Source: Imperialibacter roseus (lineage in GTDB: Bacteria; Bacteroidota; Bacteroidia; Cytophagales; Cyclobacteriaceae). Taken from it: a stretch of DNA of 64,000 nt. Position 1 is the stretch's first letter, and each line of letters begins with the position of its first letter. Positions 16,810-26,600 of the stretch are shown one piece after another. The DNA lies in the NCBI RefSeq assembly GCF_032999765.1, contig NZ_CP136051.1:2146417-2210416 (forward strand). The letters are read 5' to 3'. Under the pieces are notes generated by a model. That model did not search any database and was not told the origin of the DNA. It was given only the letters and a program-made list of their open reading frames with translations. A program made the position numbers and the translations under genes.

Positions 16810-19059
16810 CTATTTTTTGTCAAAAGTCATCGAAAATGGCCAGTTGACAGCAGAAACACCCCTTTTTGTATTTGGTTTTGATGTCATATCAAATGAGATT
16901 TTCGCCCCTTTCACCAACCCGGAATGAGCGAGCCAATTTTTGTCATACACACTTCCATTGTAGACCACTTCATTAACATAAAAATTTGCATGATTGTTTT
17001 CCGGTGCAAGAATTTCAATGTTTTTACCGTTTTCCAGAGAAATCATTACTTCTTTGAACAGTGGAGCTCCCAGCACATATTGATCGGTGCCAGGGCACAC
17101 GGGATAGAAGCCAATGGCTGAAAAGACATACCAGGCGGAAGTTTGTCCGTTGTCTTCGTCGCCACAGTAACCGTCAGGAGCAGGGGTGTACAGCTTGTTC
17201 ATGACTTCCCGGATCCAGTACTGCGCCTTCCAGGGCTCTGAAGTGAAATTGTACAAATAGGTCATATGCTGGATGGGCTGGTTTCCGTGTGCATATTGTC
17301 CCATATTCATGATTTGCATCTCTCTGATTTCGTGGATGGTGAAGCCATAATAGCTGTCGTCAAAGAGCGGTGGCATACTAAAGACGGAGTCGAGCATGCT
17401 TATGAACATTTTGTCGCCACCCATGAGTTGCTTTAGCCCTTCTATGTCGTGAAAAACTGACCAGGTATAGTGCCAGCTATTGCCCTCAGTGAATGCATCA
17501 CCCCACTTGAGCGGATTAAAAGGCGATTGAAAACTGCCGTCTTCATTCTTACCTCGCATGAGCTTTGTCTCGTTGTCAAAAAGATTTCGATAGTTTTGTG
17601 AGCGCTTTTTATAGAGATCAATCTCTTTCTGAGGCTTGTTCAGTGCTTTTGCCAGCTGATAAATGGTGAAATCATCGTAGGCATATTCCAAAGTGCGTGC
17701 GGCGTTCTCGTTGATGCCAACATTGTAGGGTACATAGCCCAGCTTATTGTAGTAGGGAGCACCCCTTCTTGCCACAGCGTCCATGGGCCCTTCGGTATTG
17801 GCATCTTTTTTCAACGCTTCGTACAGCGTATTGATGTCATATCCTCTGAGGCCCTTTATGTATGCGTCGGCGACGACAGAGGCTGAATTATTGCCTACCA
17901 TTACGTTTCGGTAGCCCGGGCTCGACCACTCGGGGAGGAAACCGCCCTCTTTGTAATCGTTGATGAGCCCCTCCTGCATCTCCTTGTTGATAGACGGATA
18001 CAGAAGATTGAGCAAAGGGTAAAGCGCCCTGAACGTATCCCAGAAGCCGGTGCCTGAAAACATATAGCCGGGAAGCACTTCCCCGTTGTAAGGGCTGTAG
18101 TGGACGATTTTTCCCTGTTCATCCAGCTCGTACATTTTTTGCGGAAAAAGGAGCGTGCGGTAGAGGCATGAGTAGAACGTGCGCATCTGGTCGATTGAAC
18201 CACCCCCGACGGCCACCACACCAAGTTTTTCGTTCCATACTGTTTCTGCTTCGGCTTTTACTTGCTCAAAGCTTTTGTTGCCTACTTCCCTTTTCAAGTT
18301 GATAGTGGCCTGTTCAGGGCTGATAAAGGAGGAGGCCACCTTGATGTGCACCACTTCTCCCTTTTTTGTTGAGAAGCCCACGGCTCCCACAGCATGCCCT
18401 TTTTTAAGCGTGTCGGAAACGCTCCAATTCACTTTTTTATCCAGCTCAATGATAAAATAGTTGCGGAAATTGGCTGGCACCCCACCACTGTTTCTTACTG
18501 TGTAACCAGTTATTCTGGCGTTTTCTTTGTCGATGGTTACTTCAGAACCTTTGTCGAAGCCATCAATAACAAGCCAGGCGCTGTCTGCCTCCGGATAGGT
18601 AAGCCTGAAAATGGCAGCTCTTTCAGTGGGGGTTATTTCGGTGGTAATGTTGGCATCAGCCAGGTACACGCTGTAATAGTGTGGTTGGGCTACTTCGGCC
18701 TTGTGCGAAAACCAGCTGGCCCTTTTGTCCTGATCAAACTGAACAGCTCCTGTGCCTGGCATAAGACTAAACTGACCATGGTCGTTCATCCAGGGCGATG
18801 GCTGGTGGGTTTGTTTAAACCCTCTGATTTTGTCGGCATCGTAAGTATAGGCCCAACCGTCGCCCATTTTTCCAGTCTGAGGAATCCAGAAGTTCATGCC
18901 CCAGGGAACGGCAACTGCCGGGTAGGCGTTGCCATTGGACAGCTCCATTTTTGAGTCTGTTCCCATGAGCGTATTGACCAGCGCAACGGGATTTTGAGTG
19001 GTTTGTGCCTGCAGTGCAAAAGACAAAAGGCAACAAGGGATAAGTAAGAGTAATCTCAT
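16810..19059 (-). CDS. GH92 family alpha-mannosidase
   Basis: 749-aa exported glycoside hydrolase. Signal peptide MRLLLLIPCCLLSFALQAQ is followed by the N-terminal beta-sandwich (VNTLMGTDSKMELSNGNAYP) and the (alpha/alpha)6 catalytic barrel. The FTEGNSWHYTW segment (E525) aligns with the catalytic acid of characterised GH92 enzymes. GDEDNGQTSAWYVFSAIGFY (633-652, D634 and D636) aligns with the base region and Ca-binding site. GH92 enzymes are Ca-dependent exo-alpha-mannosidases acting on N-glycans or mannan, by inversion. No SusC/SusD pair is nearby, so it is not part of a classical utilisation locus. A promoter (TACTTTTG, minus strand) lies about 95 bp upstream. Linkage preference cannot be read from sequence. 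Confidence 0.95.
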   Translation of the reverse strand: MRLLLLIPCCLLSFALQAQTTQNPVALVNTLMGTDSKMELSNGNAYPAVAVPWGMNFWIPQTGKMGDGWAYTYDADKIRGFKQTHQPSPWMNDHGQFSLMPGTGAVQFDQDKRASWFSHKAEVAQPHYYSVYLADANITTEITPTERAAIFRLTYPEADSAWLVIDGFDKGSEVTIDKENARITGYTVRNSGGVPANFRNYFIIELDKKVNWSVSDTLKKGHAVGAVGFSTKKGEVVHIKVASSFISPEQATINLKREVGNKSFEQVKAEAETVWNEKLGVVAVGGGSIDQMRTFYSCLYRTLLFPQKMYELDEQGKIVHYSPYNGEVLPGYMFSGTGFWDTFRALYPLLNLLYPSINKEMQEGLINDYKEGGFLPEWSSPGYRNVMVGNNSASVVADAYIKGLRGYDINTLYEALKKDANTEGPMDAVARRGAPYYNKLGYVPYNVGINENAARTLEYAYDDFTIYQLAKALNKPQKEIDLYKKRSQNYRNLFDNETKLMRGKNEDGSFQSPFNPLKWGDAFTEGNSWHYTWSVFHDIEGLKQLMGGDKMFISMLDSVFSMPPLFDDSYYGFTIHEIREMQIMNMGQYAHGNQPIQHMTYLYNFTSEPWKAQYWIREVMNKLYTPAPDGYCGDEDNGQTSAWYVFSAIGFYPVCPGTDQYVLGAPLFKEVMISLENGKNIEILAPENNHANFYVNEVVYNGSVYDKNWLAHSGLVKGAKISFDMTSKPNTKRGVSAVNWPFSMTFDKK

Positions 19060-19153
19060 AGAATACTGGTTGAAAAGCTGTGTGAGCTGGCGAATAATAA
19101 AACAATTGGCACTCTCTGGAGAAGCTCAACGCCATTCCCCAAAGTACCATCTG

Positions 19154-19161
19154 CAAAAGTA
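19154..19161 (-). promoter_or_regulatory. -7 promoter element for the GH92 gene
   Basis: Reads TACTTTTG on the minus strand, an exact TAnnTTTG match, about 95 bp before the ATG at 19059. A second near match, TACTTTGG, lies just downstream (19139-19146). Confidence 0.45.
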
Positions 19162-19261
19162 AATACTTAGATATTGTTTAGCCAGACAGAGAAGTCATTT
19201 TTCGGGCTTAAATTGCTTTTTTGAAACTCATTTGACAAGCCTCCTATAAAAGAAAAAAGGA

Positions 19262-21136
19262 ATGAAGCATGCGTTTGAACTCACTGTCGCTCTTGTTTTT
19301 AGCGTTCTTGTTGCAAAAGCCCAGCCCTCCGGCACGCCGCTAACACCCCGGCAGCTGACAGACTCCCTTGAACTGCTGATGGACAGGAGCGACATCCCTG
19401 GCATCATGCTGACCATTGTTAAAGATGATAGCACCATCTTTTCAGGCGGACTGGGTGTAAAAGACAAAGGGACCAACTCGCAGGTAGATGGATCGACCCT
19501 GTTCAGATTGGGTTCCATCACCAAAAGCTTTGTGGCGTTGGGCGTGCTCAGGTTAGTGGAAGAAGGGAAGTTTTCGCTGGAAGACGAAGTGAAGGCTTTG
19601 GTGCCGGAAATAGACTTTGAGAATAGCTTTGAGCCGGAGCACCCTGTGCGGGTAAAACACCTGCTTTCGCACACAGCTGGGTTCGACGACATGCACCTGA
19701 ATGAAGTTTATAACACATCCGACACCGTTGTTTATCCTCTAAGAAAGGTGCTGGAACAGCATAAGAAAACACTTAAAGTACGGTGGCAGCCAGGAACCCG
19801 CTATGCCTACAGCAACCCTGGTTGGACAGTGGCCGGTTATCTTATCGAAAAGTATGCTGAGCAGCCTTATGATGAATTTATCACGGAAACTGTGCTCAGC
19901 CCAATCGGAATGAAGACCTCTAACTTTAAGTCTGTTCCTGAGGGACAGGCTTATTCCAAAGGATATGATGGAACCGGCAATGAAGTGCCCTTTCTCCCAA
20001 TCTATCATCGCCCTGCAGGAGCCTTCAATAGCAATGCCAACGACATGGCACGTTTTCTTTCTTTTTGGATCAACAGGGGCATGGTAGATTCTGCCCAGGT
20101 TTTCCCCTCAAAAGTACTTGACCTGATGGAAGCACCGGTCTACACCATTGCCAATCAGGCGGGCTTACCAGTTGGCTACGGTTTAGGTAATTATACTTTT
20201 GATACGCAGCTGCCTGCTTCGTTTCATGGGCACGATGGTGGGATTGATGGTTTTTCATCGTCTTACGGCTACAACAGCCAGTATGGCATAGGATATGCGA
20301 TTTCTAACAATGCAGGCAAGGGCATGGGAGATTTGGTCAACCTCATCAAGCAGTTTCTGGTGCAGGACATATCAGTTGCCAGACCCGCTACCCAAGCATT
20401 GGACGTTGAAGCAATGAAACAATACGAGGGCTACTACCTCTTCAAGGCCTCCCGTAATCAGATTTTCGCCTTTATCGATCGCATATTCAGCACCTGCGAG
20501 GTAACCATCGACAACGACACGCTCTACCTCAAGCAGTTTATGAAAGATCGCTTTCCCGTGCTGCCAGTAGCTAATCAGGGAGGCGAGGGCTATCTTTTTG
20601 CCGGACTCAAAGACTATGTTCCCAGTCACGTATTTGTGCCAACCGACAAAGGTGAGCCCGTGCTGGCTACAGCAGTTGTTGGCAATTACCTTGAGAGAGT
20701 GAAATACTCAAGTGTTCTCACCAAGCGGGTGCTGCTGGTGGTGTCGCTGGTGATGCTTGTAAGCTCTTGCTTTGCTACGCTGGTATGGCTGATTTTTGCT
20801 ATCAGGAAGTCTTTGGCCTGGCAGGAGTTCTTTCGGAGAATGGTACCTTCGTTGGTGGTGGTTGGTTTGATTATGATTACTACGGGGCTGTTCGGAACCA
20901 TCATTAAGTTAAGCGAAGCAGGCGAACCGAACGTCAATGGCTGGCTAATTTATCTGGGAGGTTGGATCATATTGTTCAGTGCTTTTTTGAGCACTCGCTT
21001 CGGTATTATGAACTTTAAGTTGGGGGAGAAGAAGGCTTTCTCGGTGTATTATATCCTGCTGGCCTTTTCCTGTGTGATTGTCACCTTGTTTCTTTACGAT
21101 GCGGGCTGGATGGGATTGAAAGTGTGGGAGTACTAG
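19262..21136 (+). CDS. Class C beta-lactamase-like serine hydrolase with C-terminal membrane segments
   Basis: 624-aa exported protein. Signal peptide MKHAFELTVALVFSVLVAKA. The beta-lactamase/transpeptidase fold has the catalytic SxxK as SITK (S85, K88) in FRLGSITKSF, the YxN motif as YSN (183-185), and HDGG as the third motif. After residue 370 comes a beta-rich linker (DUF3471-like in layout), then four hydrophobic helices (about 480-620) that would anchor it in a membrane. Relatives are D-alanyl-peptidases, esterases or peptidases rather than resistance enzymes. The catalytic domain is presumed periplasmic. ATG at 19262, divergent from GH92, with the phosphofructokinase gene 154 bp downstream. 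Substrate unknown. Confidence 0.92.
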   Translation: MKHAFELTVALVFSVLVAKAQPSGTPLTPRQLTDSLELLMDRSDIPGIMLTIVKDDSTIFSGGLGVKDKGTNSQVDGSTLFRLGSITKSFVALGVLRLVEEGKFSLEDEVKALVPEIDFENSFEPEHPVRVKHLLSHTAGFDDMHLNEVYNTSDTVVYPLRKVLEQHKKTLKVRWQPGTRYAYSNPGWTVAGYLIEKYAEQPYDEFITETVLSPIGMKTSNFKSVPEGQAYSKGYDGTGNEVPFLPIYHRPAGAFNSNANDMARFLSFWINRGMVDSAQVFPSKVLDLMEAPVYTIANQAGLPVGYGLGNYTFDTQLPASFHGHDGGIDGFSSSYGYNSQYGIGYAISNNAGKGMGDLVNLIKQFLVQDISVARPATQALDVEAMKQYEGYYLFKASRNQIFAFIDRIFSTCEVTIDNDTLYLKQFMKDRFPVLPVANQGGEGYLFAGLKDYVPSHVFVPTDKGEPVLATAVVGNYLERVKYSSVLTKRVLLVVSLVMLVSSCFATLVWLIFAIRKSLAWQEFFRRMVPSLVVVGLIMITTGLFGTIIKLSEAGEPNVNGWLIYLGGWIILFSAFLSTRFGIMNFKLGEKKAFSVYYILLAFSCVIVTLFLYDAGWMGLKVWEY

Positions 21137-21290
21137 GATAACCTTGTTGCTGTTGTCTAAGCTTAAGTTTGCGCATGTTCGCCATCTGTCGGCGACAAGT
21201 CAGACCATTGGGGTATAGTTACAGCCTATTCACCAAAGAACCACTTTGTATTTCGTACGGATTGCTTAGATTCATCTGAAATCTGGAAAT

Positions 21291-22391
21291 ATGAGCAAGA
21301 AGAAACTACTGGTGCTTACAGGCGGCGGCGACTGTCCCGGTCTGAATGCCGTGCTGCGGGGGATTGTAAAGAGGTCGCAGCAAAATCCCGAGTGGGAGGT
21401 GTACGGAAGCATTGAAGCCTACAATGGTGTGCTGAGCGACCCGCAGGAGATTGTCAGGCTGGATAATAAGGCCATCGCCGGCATCCACGTAAAGGGCGGC
21501 ACTATCATAAAAACAACCAACAAAGGAGGGCCATTTACCTGGCCTGTGAAGCATGAAGACGGTACCTGGTCCAGTATTGATCGCTCTGATGACTTACTCA
21601 ACCGCCTTGATGATCTCGGCATAACTGCGGTGATTAGTATAGGCGGGGATGGTTCGCAACGCATTTCGCAGAAGCTTTACGAGCGGGGCTTGGATATAGT
21701 GGGTGTGCCGAAAACAATTGACAATGATCTTTCGGGCACCGATTTTACTTTTGGTTTTCAAACAGCAGTGCAAATAGCCTCTGATTGCCTTGATAAGCTG
21801 GTGACCACTGCCGAAAGCCACCACCGGGTAATGATCATGGAGGTGATGGGTAGGGCAGCTGGATGGATTGCTCTCCACACAGCCATTTCCGGCGGGGCTG
21901 AGGTTTGCCTTATTCCAGAGATTCCCTATGATGTAGAGAAAATAAAGCAACGAATAGACCAGCGTTACCACAATGGAAAAGGTTTCGCCCATATTGTGAT
22001 GGCCGAGGGTGCTAAGTCTATTGGAGGAGATGTGGTTGCCTCTAAAAGCAATGAGGTCGGGTATAAAAACGTCCGGTTGGGCGGGTGTGCTTATCGGCTT
22101 TCTCAGGAATTGAAAGATGCAGGGTGTGAGGCCGATATTCGGGAAACGGTATTGGGGCATATCCAAAGAGGAGGCGGCCCAATAGCCTTTGACAGGGTGC
22201 TTGCCTTGCAGTTTGGTGTGAAGGCATTTGAAATGGTGCTGGAGCGGAAGTTCGGCAGGATGGTGGCCTATCAACACAACGATATCGTAGACGTGCCATT
22301 GCTGGAAGCTATTAGCACTTATAATTATGTTAACACGGATTCCTACCTAGTGAAAACAGCCAGAGGGTTAGGGATTTCTTTTGGAGATTAA
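21291..22391 (+). CDS. pfkA: 6-phosphofructokinase, PfkA superfamily (group III-like)
   Basis: 366-aa glycolytic enzyme converting fructose 6-phosphate to fructose 1,6-bisphosphate. The phosphate-binding GGGDCPGLNAVLRGIV is at 11-26, GGDGS at 118-122, PKTIDND at 140-146 (catalytic aspartate D144), MEVMGRAAGW for sugar-phosphate binding, and LGHIQRGGGP near the C-terminus. Glycine in GGDG predicts ATP rather than pyrophosphate as donor, while lysine in PKTIDND is the residue of PPi enzymes. This mixed pair is characteristic of the 'mixed-substrate' group III clade. It is longer than E. coli PfkA (320 aa), as usual for this clade. ATG at 21291. It ends 63 bp before a long terminator hairpin. 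Confidence 0.93.
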   Translation: MSKKKLLVLTGGGDCPGLNAVLRGIVKRSQQNPEWEVYGSIEAYNGVLSDPQEIVRLDNKAIAGIHVKGGTIIKTTNKGGPFTWPVKHEDGTWSSIDRSDDLLNRLDDLGITAVISIGGDGSQRISQKLYERGLDIVGVPKTIDNDLSGTDFTFGFQTAVQIASDCLDKLVTTAESHHRVMIMEVMGRAAGWIALHTAISGGAEVCLIPEIPYDVEKIKQRIDQRYHNGKGFAHIVMAEGAKSIGGDVVASKSNEVGYKNVRLGGCAYRLSQELKDAGCEADIRETVLGHIQRGGGPIAFDRVLALQFGVKAFEMVLERKFGRMVAYQHNDIVDVPLLEAISTYNYVNTDSYLVKTARGLGISFGD

Positions 22392-22453
22392 GTTTGGATC
22401 AATCTGTATTTCTGGGGGGATTGATGTTTGGCATCGGTATTTTCTGCTTGCAT

Positions 22454-22518
22454 AAAAAAGCAAAAGGTTCAAGCCTAACCCGGCCGGGCGAGACGCATTG
22501 AACCAGTTTTGCTTTTTT
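22454..22518 (+). terminator. Long terminator hairpin after phosphofructokinase
   Basis: Left arm 22454-22472 (AAAAAAGCAAAAGGTTCAA) pairs with TTGAACC (22498-22504) and, past a 2-nt bulge, TTTTGCTTTTTT (22507-22518). This gives a stem of 19 pairs ending in a T-run. The 25-nt apical part contains a GC palindrome CCCGGCCGGG (22479-22488) that can form its own stem. Longer than a typical terminator. Confidence 0.75.
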
Positions 22519-22640
22519 ATTGCCGCCTATTTGCTGAATCGAATAACACTCCTTTTGAGTTTTATCCCCCAGATTGTCCGCTTGATCCTTAAGTTTGCTT
22601 TCAATAGAACCTGTATCGCATTTAAAGTGGGAGCCTGGGC

Positions 22641-22673
22641 AAAAAAAAAGCCAAACAACATTGTCTGGCTTTT
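22641..22673 (-). terminator. Terminator of the T9SS adhesin gene cluster
   Basis: On the minus strand AAAAGCCAGACAA and TTGTTTGGCTTTT pair around a short loop, with one G-T pair, and run into a T-tract of nine. It is 18 bp past the stop of the PorP/SprF gene and ends the four-gene cluster. Confidence 0.85.
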
Positions 22674-22690
22674 CGAGGAAGTTAGGTTGA

Positions 22691-23620
22691 TTAATAATAA
22701 ACCGGGCATAAAGGATCTTTAGAAAGAGCCTTTATTAATACTCTATAGTTGATCATGATCTCGTGGGTTCCGTTGGTATACTGCCTTTGGCCCGAGGTAA
22801 CCACGTCGTAGGCATAGCCAAGTCGAATGTTCTCATTCAAAACAAGCTGAGTAATCAACGTCATTGAGTCACCGCTGCGGTAGGAGAGGCCTGCGTAAAC
22901 AATGTCTTCAAATATCACATTACAGTTAAGGTCGATACCCAACGGCAGATGATCCTGGTACCTGATCAGCACAGCAGGGAGAAGGTTGATGTTGTCGGTC
23001 AGGGGGAAAACCATTCCTCCGGTTAAATACACATAACGGGGTGTTCTTGCTTCCGTCTCCTTACCTAAACTTACGTCGACAACCCTATTCTTTACGATAT
23101 GAGGGATCGAAGCTCCCAGGTACATCCGTTTGTTATAGTAGTAAGCACCTGTTCCGAAATTCGGACTGAACTTTCGGTCAGTGCCAATCAGAATATTGTC
23201 ATTTTTGTCCCTAATGGTTAGTAGATCGTAGTTTGACCTTCTGTCATTGAACCCGCCCTGAAGACCCATTGCCAAATACCCTGTCGATAGCTTGATTTTA
23301 TAGGCATAACTAGCATAAAAACCGTAGTCGGTATGAATACCCACCTGGTCTCTGGTTGCCGTTAGACCTACGCCGATCTGGTTACTAAACAAAGGTGTGT
23401 GCGCAGTGAACGTTTGGAATGATGGGGCACCATCAATATTGACCCACTGATCCCGGTGGATCACCGCAGCACTGAATTCGTTGGTACTTCCTGCGTAGGC
23501 AGGGTTAAGCACCATTCCGTTGTACATGTACTGCGAAATAACCGGGCGTTGCTGGGCGAACACTCCCCAGCTAGCCAACAACAACACGACGCAGAACGAT
23601 AATCTAGTTACAATCTTCAT
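22691..23620 (-). CDS. PorP/SprF family type IX secretion outer-membrane protein
   Basis: 309-aa beta-barrel protein. Signal peptide MKIVTRLSFCVVLLLASWGV ends near FAQ. The family opening RPVISQYMYNGMVLNPAYAG follows, then HRDQWVNIDGAPSFQTFTAH, DRRSNYDLLTIRDKNDN and the C-terminal GYAYDVVTSG strand, all standard PorP/SprF landmarks and length. In Flavobacterium johnsoniae SprF, encoded next to the giant adhesin SprB, is needed to export SprB; type B cargo generally has a dedicated SprF-like partner. Here the gene starts 8 bp after the stop of the 8431-aa type B cargo, the same order as sprB-sprF, so it is the likely partner of that protein. ATG at 23618-23620. Confidence 0.93.
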   Translation of the reverse strand: MKIVTRLSFCVVLLLASWGVFAQQRPVISQYMYNGMVLNPAYAGSTNEFSAAVIHRDQWVNIDGAPSFQTFTAHTPLFSNQIGVGLTATRDQVGIHTDYGFYASYAYKIKLSTGYLAMGLQGGFNDRRSNYDLLTIRDKNDNILIGTDRKFSPNFGTGAYYYNKRMYLGASIPHIVKNRVVDVSLGKETEARTPRYVYLTGGMVFPLTDNINLLPAVLIRYQDHLPLGIDLNCNVIFEDIVYAGLSYRSGDSMTLITQLVLNENIRLGYAYDVVTSGQRQYTNGTHEIMINYRVLIKALSKDPLCPVYY

Positions 23621-23628
23621 ACTTCAAA

Positions 23629-26600
23629 TTATCTTACGAGCTCAAGATAGCCAGAAAGTGGATCAGTTCCATCACCTTTGTCGACGAGATAGAAATAGGT
23701 ACCCGCAGGTAGCAGCCTGCTTCCCGCTACTATTCCCTTGTTACTGACACCGTCAAAGTATACATCGGTGTTATCGTAACCATCGTTTTCCCATACAATA
23801 GCTCCAGCTCTGTTGAATATCTTCACATTGTTGTTAGGGAACTGATCGATACAATCCATGATGAAGAAATCGTTCAGTCCATCGCCGTTGGCCGACACAC
23901 CATTGTAGATCACGATATCCGCCCCAATAGTGAATTCCTGTGTCGCAGTACATCCATTGCCGTCCCAAATGGTCACCGAATAATCACCAAATGTTGCTTC
24001 AAACAGACCACCTTCAAATGTAGTGTTACCAGTGGCTAAGTGAGTCCAAACGACGCTGTCCAGCTCTACAGGCTCAGGGAATACCAGCAGAGCAACCCCT
24101 GTTGGCACCAGACACTGCGAGTCTTGTACATCCACTACGAACTGTGGCTCTGTGCGGGCATCGCTGATCGATATTCTTGACTCTTCAGATACGCAACCTG
24201 TCAGAAGATCGGTAGCGATTACAATGTACTCCACCGTTTCACCTTCTCTTCCCAGTCCTTTAGGGTCGAAGCCGGTGTAGATGATTGTGTTAGTGTCCGT
24301 TGCTTCGTACCATTCGAACCTGTAGTTACCAATATTACCTTCCACGGTTGCCCTTGCCTCACCATTAGGTGCTGCGCAGCTTGTCATGTTGCTCACAAGT
24401 GTAAGGGTAGGATTCGATGGTGGAACAGTCTGATCAGTTACCTCCACGGTTTGGGTTGACTGGCAACCAGTCGTAGAGTTAGTTACCCGCAGGGTGTAAG
24501 GGCCGGCGGCCAAGTTGTTCACAATCGGGCCGTCAAAAATCTTAGCAGCTGGGTCAGCCAGACTTCCAATATACCATTCGAAAGTGTGACCAGTTACAGT
24601 GCCATTGGCGAGTGAAGCTGTCAATTCACCATTTGGTCTGTCTTGGTAGCAGATGGTCAGAGGTTGTGTCTCCTTGACAACAATGGCCGGAATGCTGGTG
24701 GCATCCTCAACCAAAACCTGTATCGGGGCAGTTGCACAAAGCGGATCCTGTCTGTTGAAAACCATCAAGGTGTATATCCCGCTATTTAAGCCTTCCCATG
24801 CCTGGCCCTCGTAGTCAAACACATCGAATGACGGAGGTACTTGTCCCGCATTCCATACAAATTTGTAATCGGATGAGGCCTTACCAAACGGTATGTTAAT
24901 AAGGTTGGCTGCGACGACTCCATCAAACGGTGCAAGACACTTGTCGTTGCTGGTTGCAGTGATCGTGACTTCCAGCGGGTTGATTGACTCATCTGTGATA
25001 CGGTACACTTTCGACTGACTGCACCCTGTAGTATTGTTGACAACTAGCACCGTATACTGGCCGGCGGCAATGTTCAACAATTGGGGGTTGTTTGCAACCA
25101 AAGGAGTTCCTGTAGCACTAGACCCTCTAAACCAGCTAAACGTATATGCACCAGTATCCTGAGATCCGTCAGCCGACACAGAAATGGCCCCATTCGGAAT
25201 GGCAGGGTTACAGTTGGTCTGTAACACCATATCCACAAGGGAGATAACTGGCGGCACTGATTCATCCGGTACTTCCACTTCTACATATGACAACATAGCG
25301 CAGTTGGTGGTGTTATGAATAACTTCTATGAAATGCTGCCCTGCAGCAACACCAGTAAACGTTCCGTCGGTGGATGTTTGTATGGCCACTGCCCCATCAG
25401 CCGGATCTTGATCGTACAACGAATAAGTGTAGTCGGTCAATGAGCCTGGCGAGATTGCGCTAATTTCAATTGTGCCATCGGCTGGACTACAGTTGGTCAT
25501 GGCCGTAATAACGATATCAGCTGAATCAATTTCTGCCATCCATGGTTCACTGGCTAAGTCAAATTCGGCTAGTGAATTACAACCTGTCAAAAGGTTCCTT
25601 ACCGAGACGGTGTACAAGCCAGCTGTCAGGTTAGAAATTGTTGACGTAGTTGCGATGCTATTGGCTGCAACTGCCCCTGAGCCTGTGAACCATTCGAAAG
25701 TATAATTGGGGTTGGTATCATCATTTGAATTATCAACCGTTGCTGAAAGTATACCTGAAGGTGTTCCGCCAGTACAGCTTTGATCAGCAGCTACTTGATC
25801 AATCAAAATATCGGGATAAACGATGTCGGCATTATAAACGGGAAACTCTCCCGTTACCGACATGGTACATCCGGTTGTGATATGCTCCACCTGCACAGAA
25901 TACAATGTCCACAGAGTAGGGTCAAGCGATCCGCCCTCAAGATTACTGATCATATTTTCCGAGCCCCCGGCCGGAGTAATGCTGCCGTTAGGGCCCGACC
26001 ACGTGAAGGTAAAGTTTGTCAGTAGATTGTTCACACCACCAACTGTATAGACAACTCCATTGAATGTCACTTCAGAAATTGTAACTGATCCATTAGGGTC
26101 ACAGGTAGTTTGATGCACTACACTACTTGACGTGATCAATACATTTTCAGTCTCAGTTGGCACGTCGATATCCTGAGTGAGCACACATCCCGTACGGTTA
26201 TTTGTAGCGGTGAGTGTATAAACCCCACTAGCCAGTCCGGTATAAGAGGCAGCATTGTTGCCGGTTGTTGAAGTTTCGATGATGGTGGTACCACCACTGT
26301 TTTTCAGTACCAATACATAGCCAGTTGCTTCAGGCGTTCCGTCAACTTCTGTTACAACAACGCTGATCTCGCCTACGCCGAAGGACGTATCGCAGCCTTT
26401 ATCAGAGACTACTGACACCTGAGCCGCAGGGACGGTGCTGAAGTCTTCTATGGAGAACTTGATAAAGGCGGATTCACAACCGAGCGTGCTTTCAGCTTGC
26501 AGGTAGTATGTGCCCGGCGCAAGGCCTGTTCCTGTTGTTGTGAAGTAGTCATATGAAGGACTAGCAACTGCGCCCAACGCAATCGGTGCCCCAGTATTAG

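Larger units (their letters stand above)
22392..22690. other. Convergent intergenic region with two terminators
   Basis: 299 bp between pfkA (plus) and the PorP/SprF gene (minus). It holds one terminator for each gene (22454-22518 and 22641-22673). An open frame of 74 codons crosses both hairpins and has no coding character, so no gene is called. Confidence 0.7.

Noticed and set aside
16810-19059. GH92 protein has GNQP where GNEP might be expected, hinting at loss of the catalytic acid and a switch to mannose-phosphate cleavage
   Set aside because: Spacing to the GDEDNG aspartates places the catalytic acid at E525 in FTEGNSWHYTW, which is intact; glutamine in GNQP is common in the family.
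22498-22722. 74-codon ORF between pfkA and the PorP/SprF gene
   Set aside because: It runs through two terminator hairpins and has no coding character.
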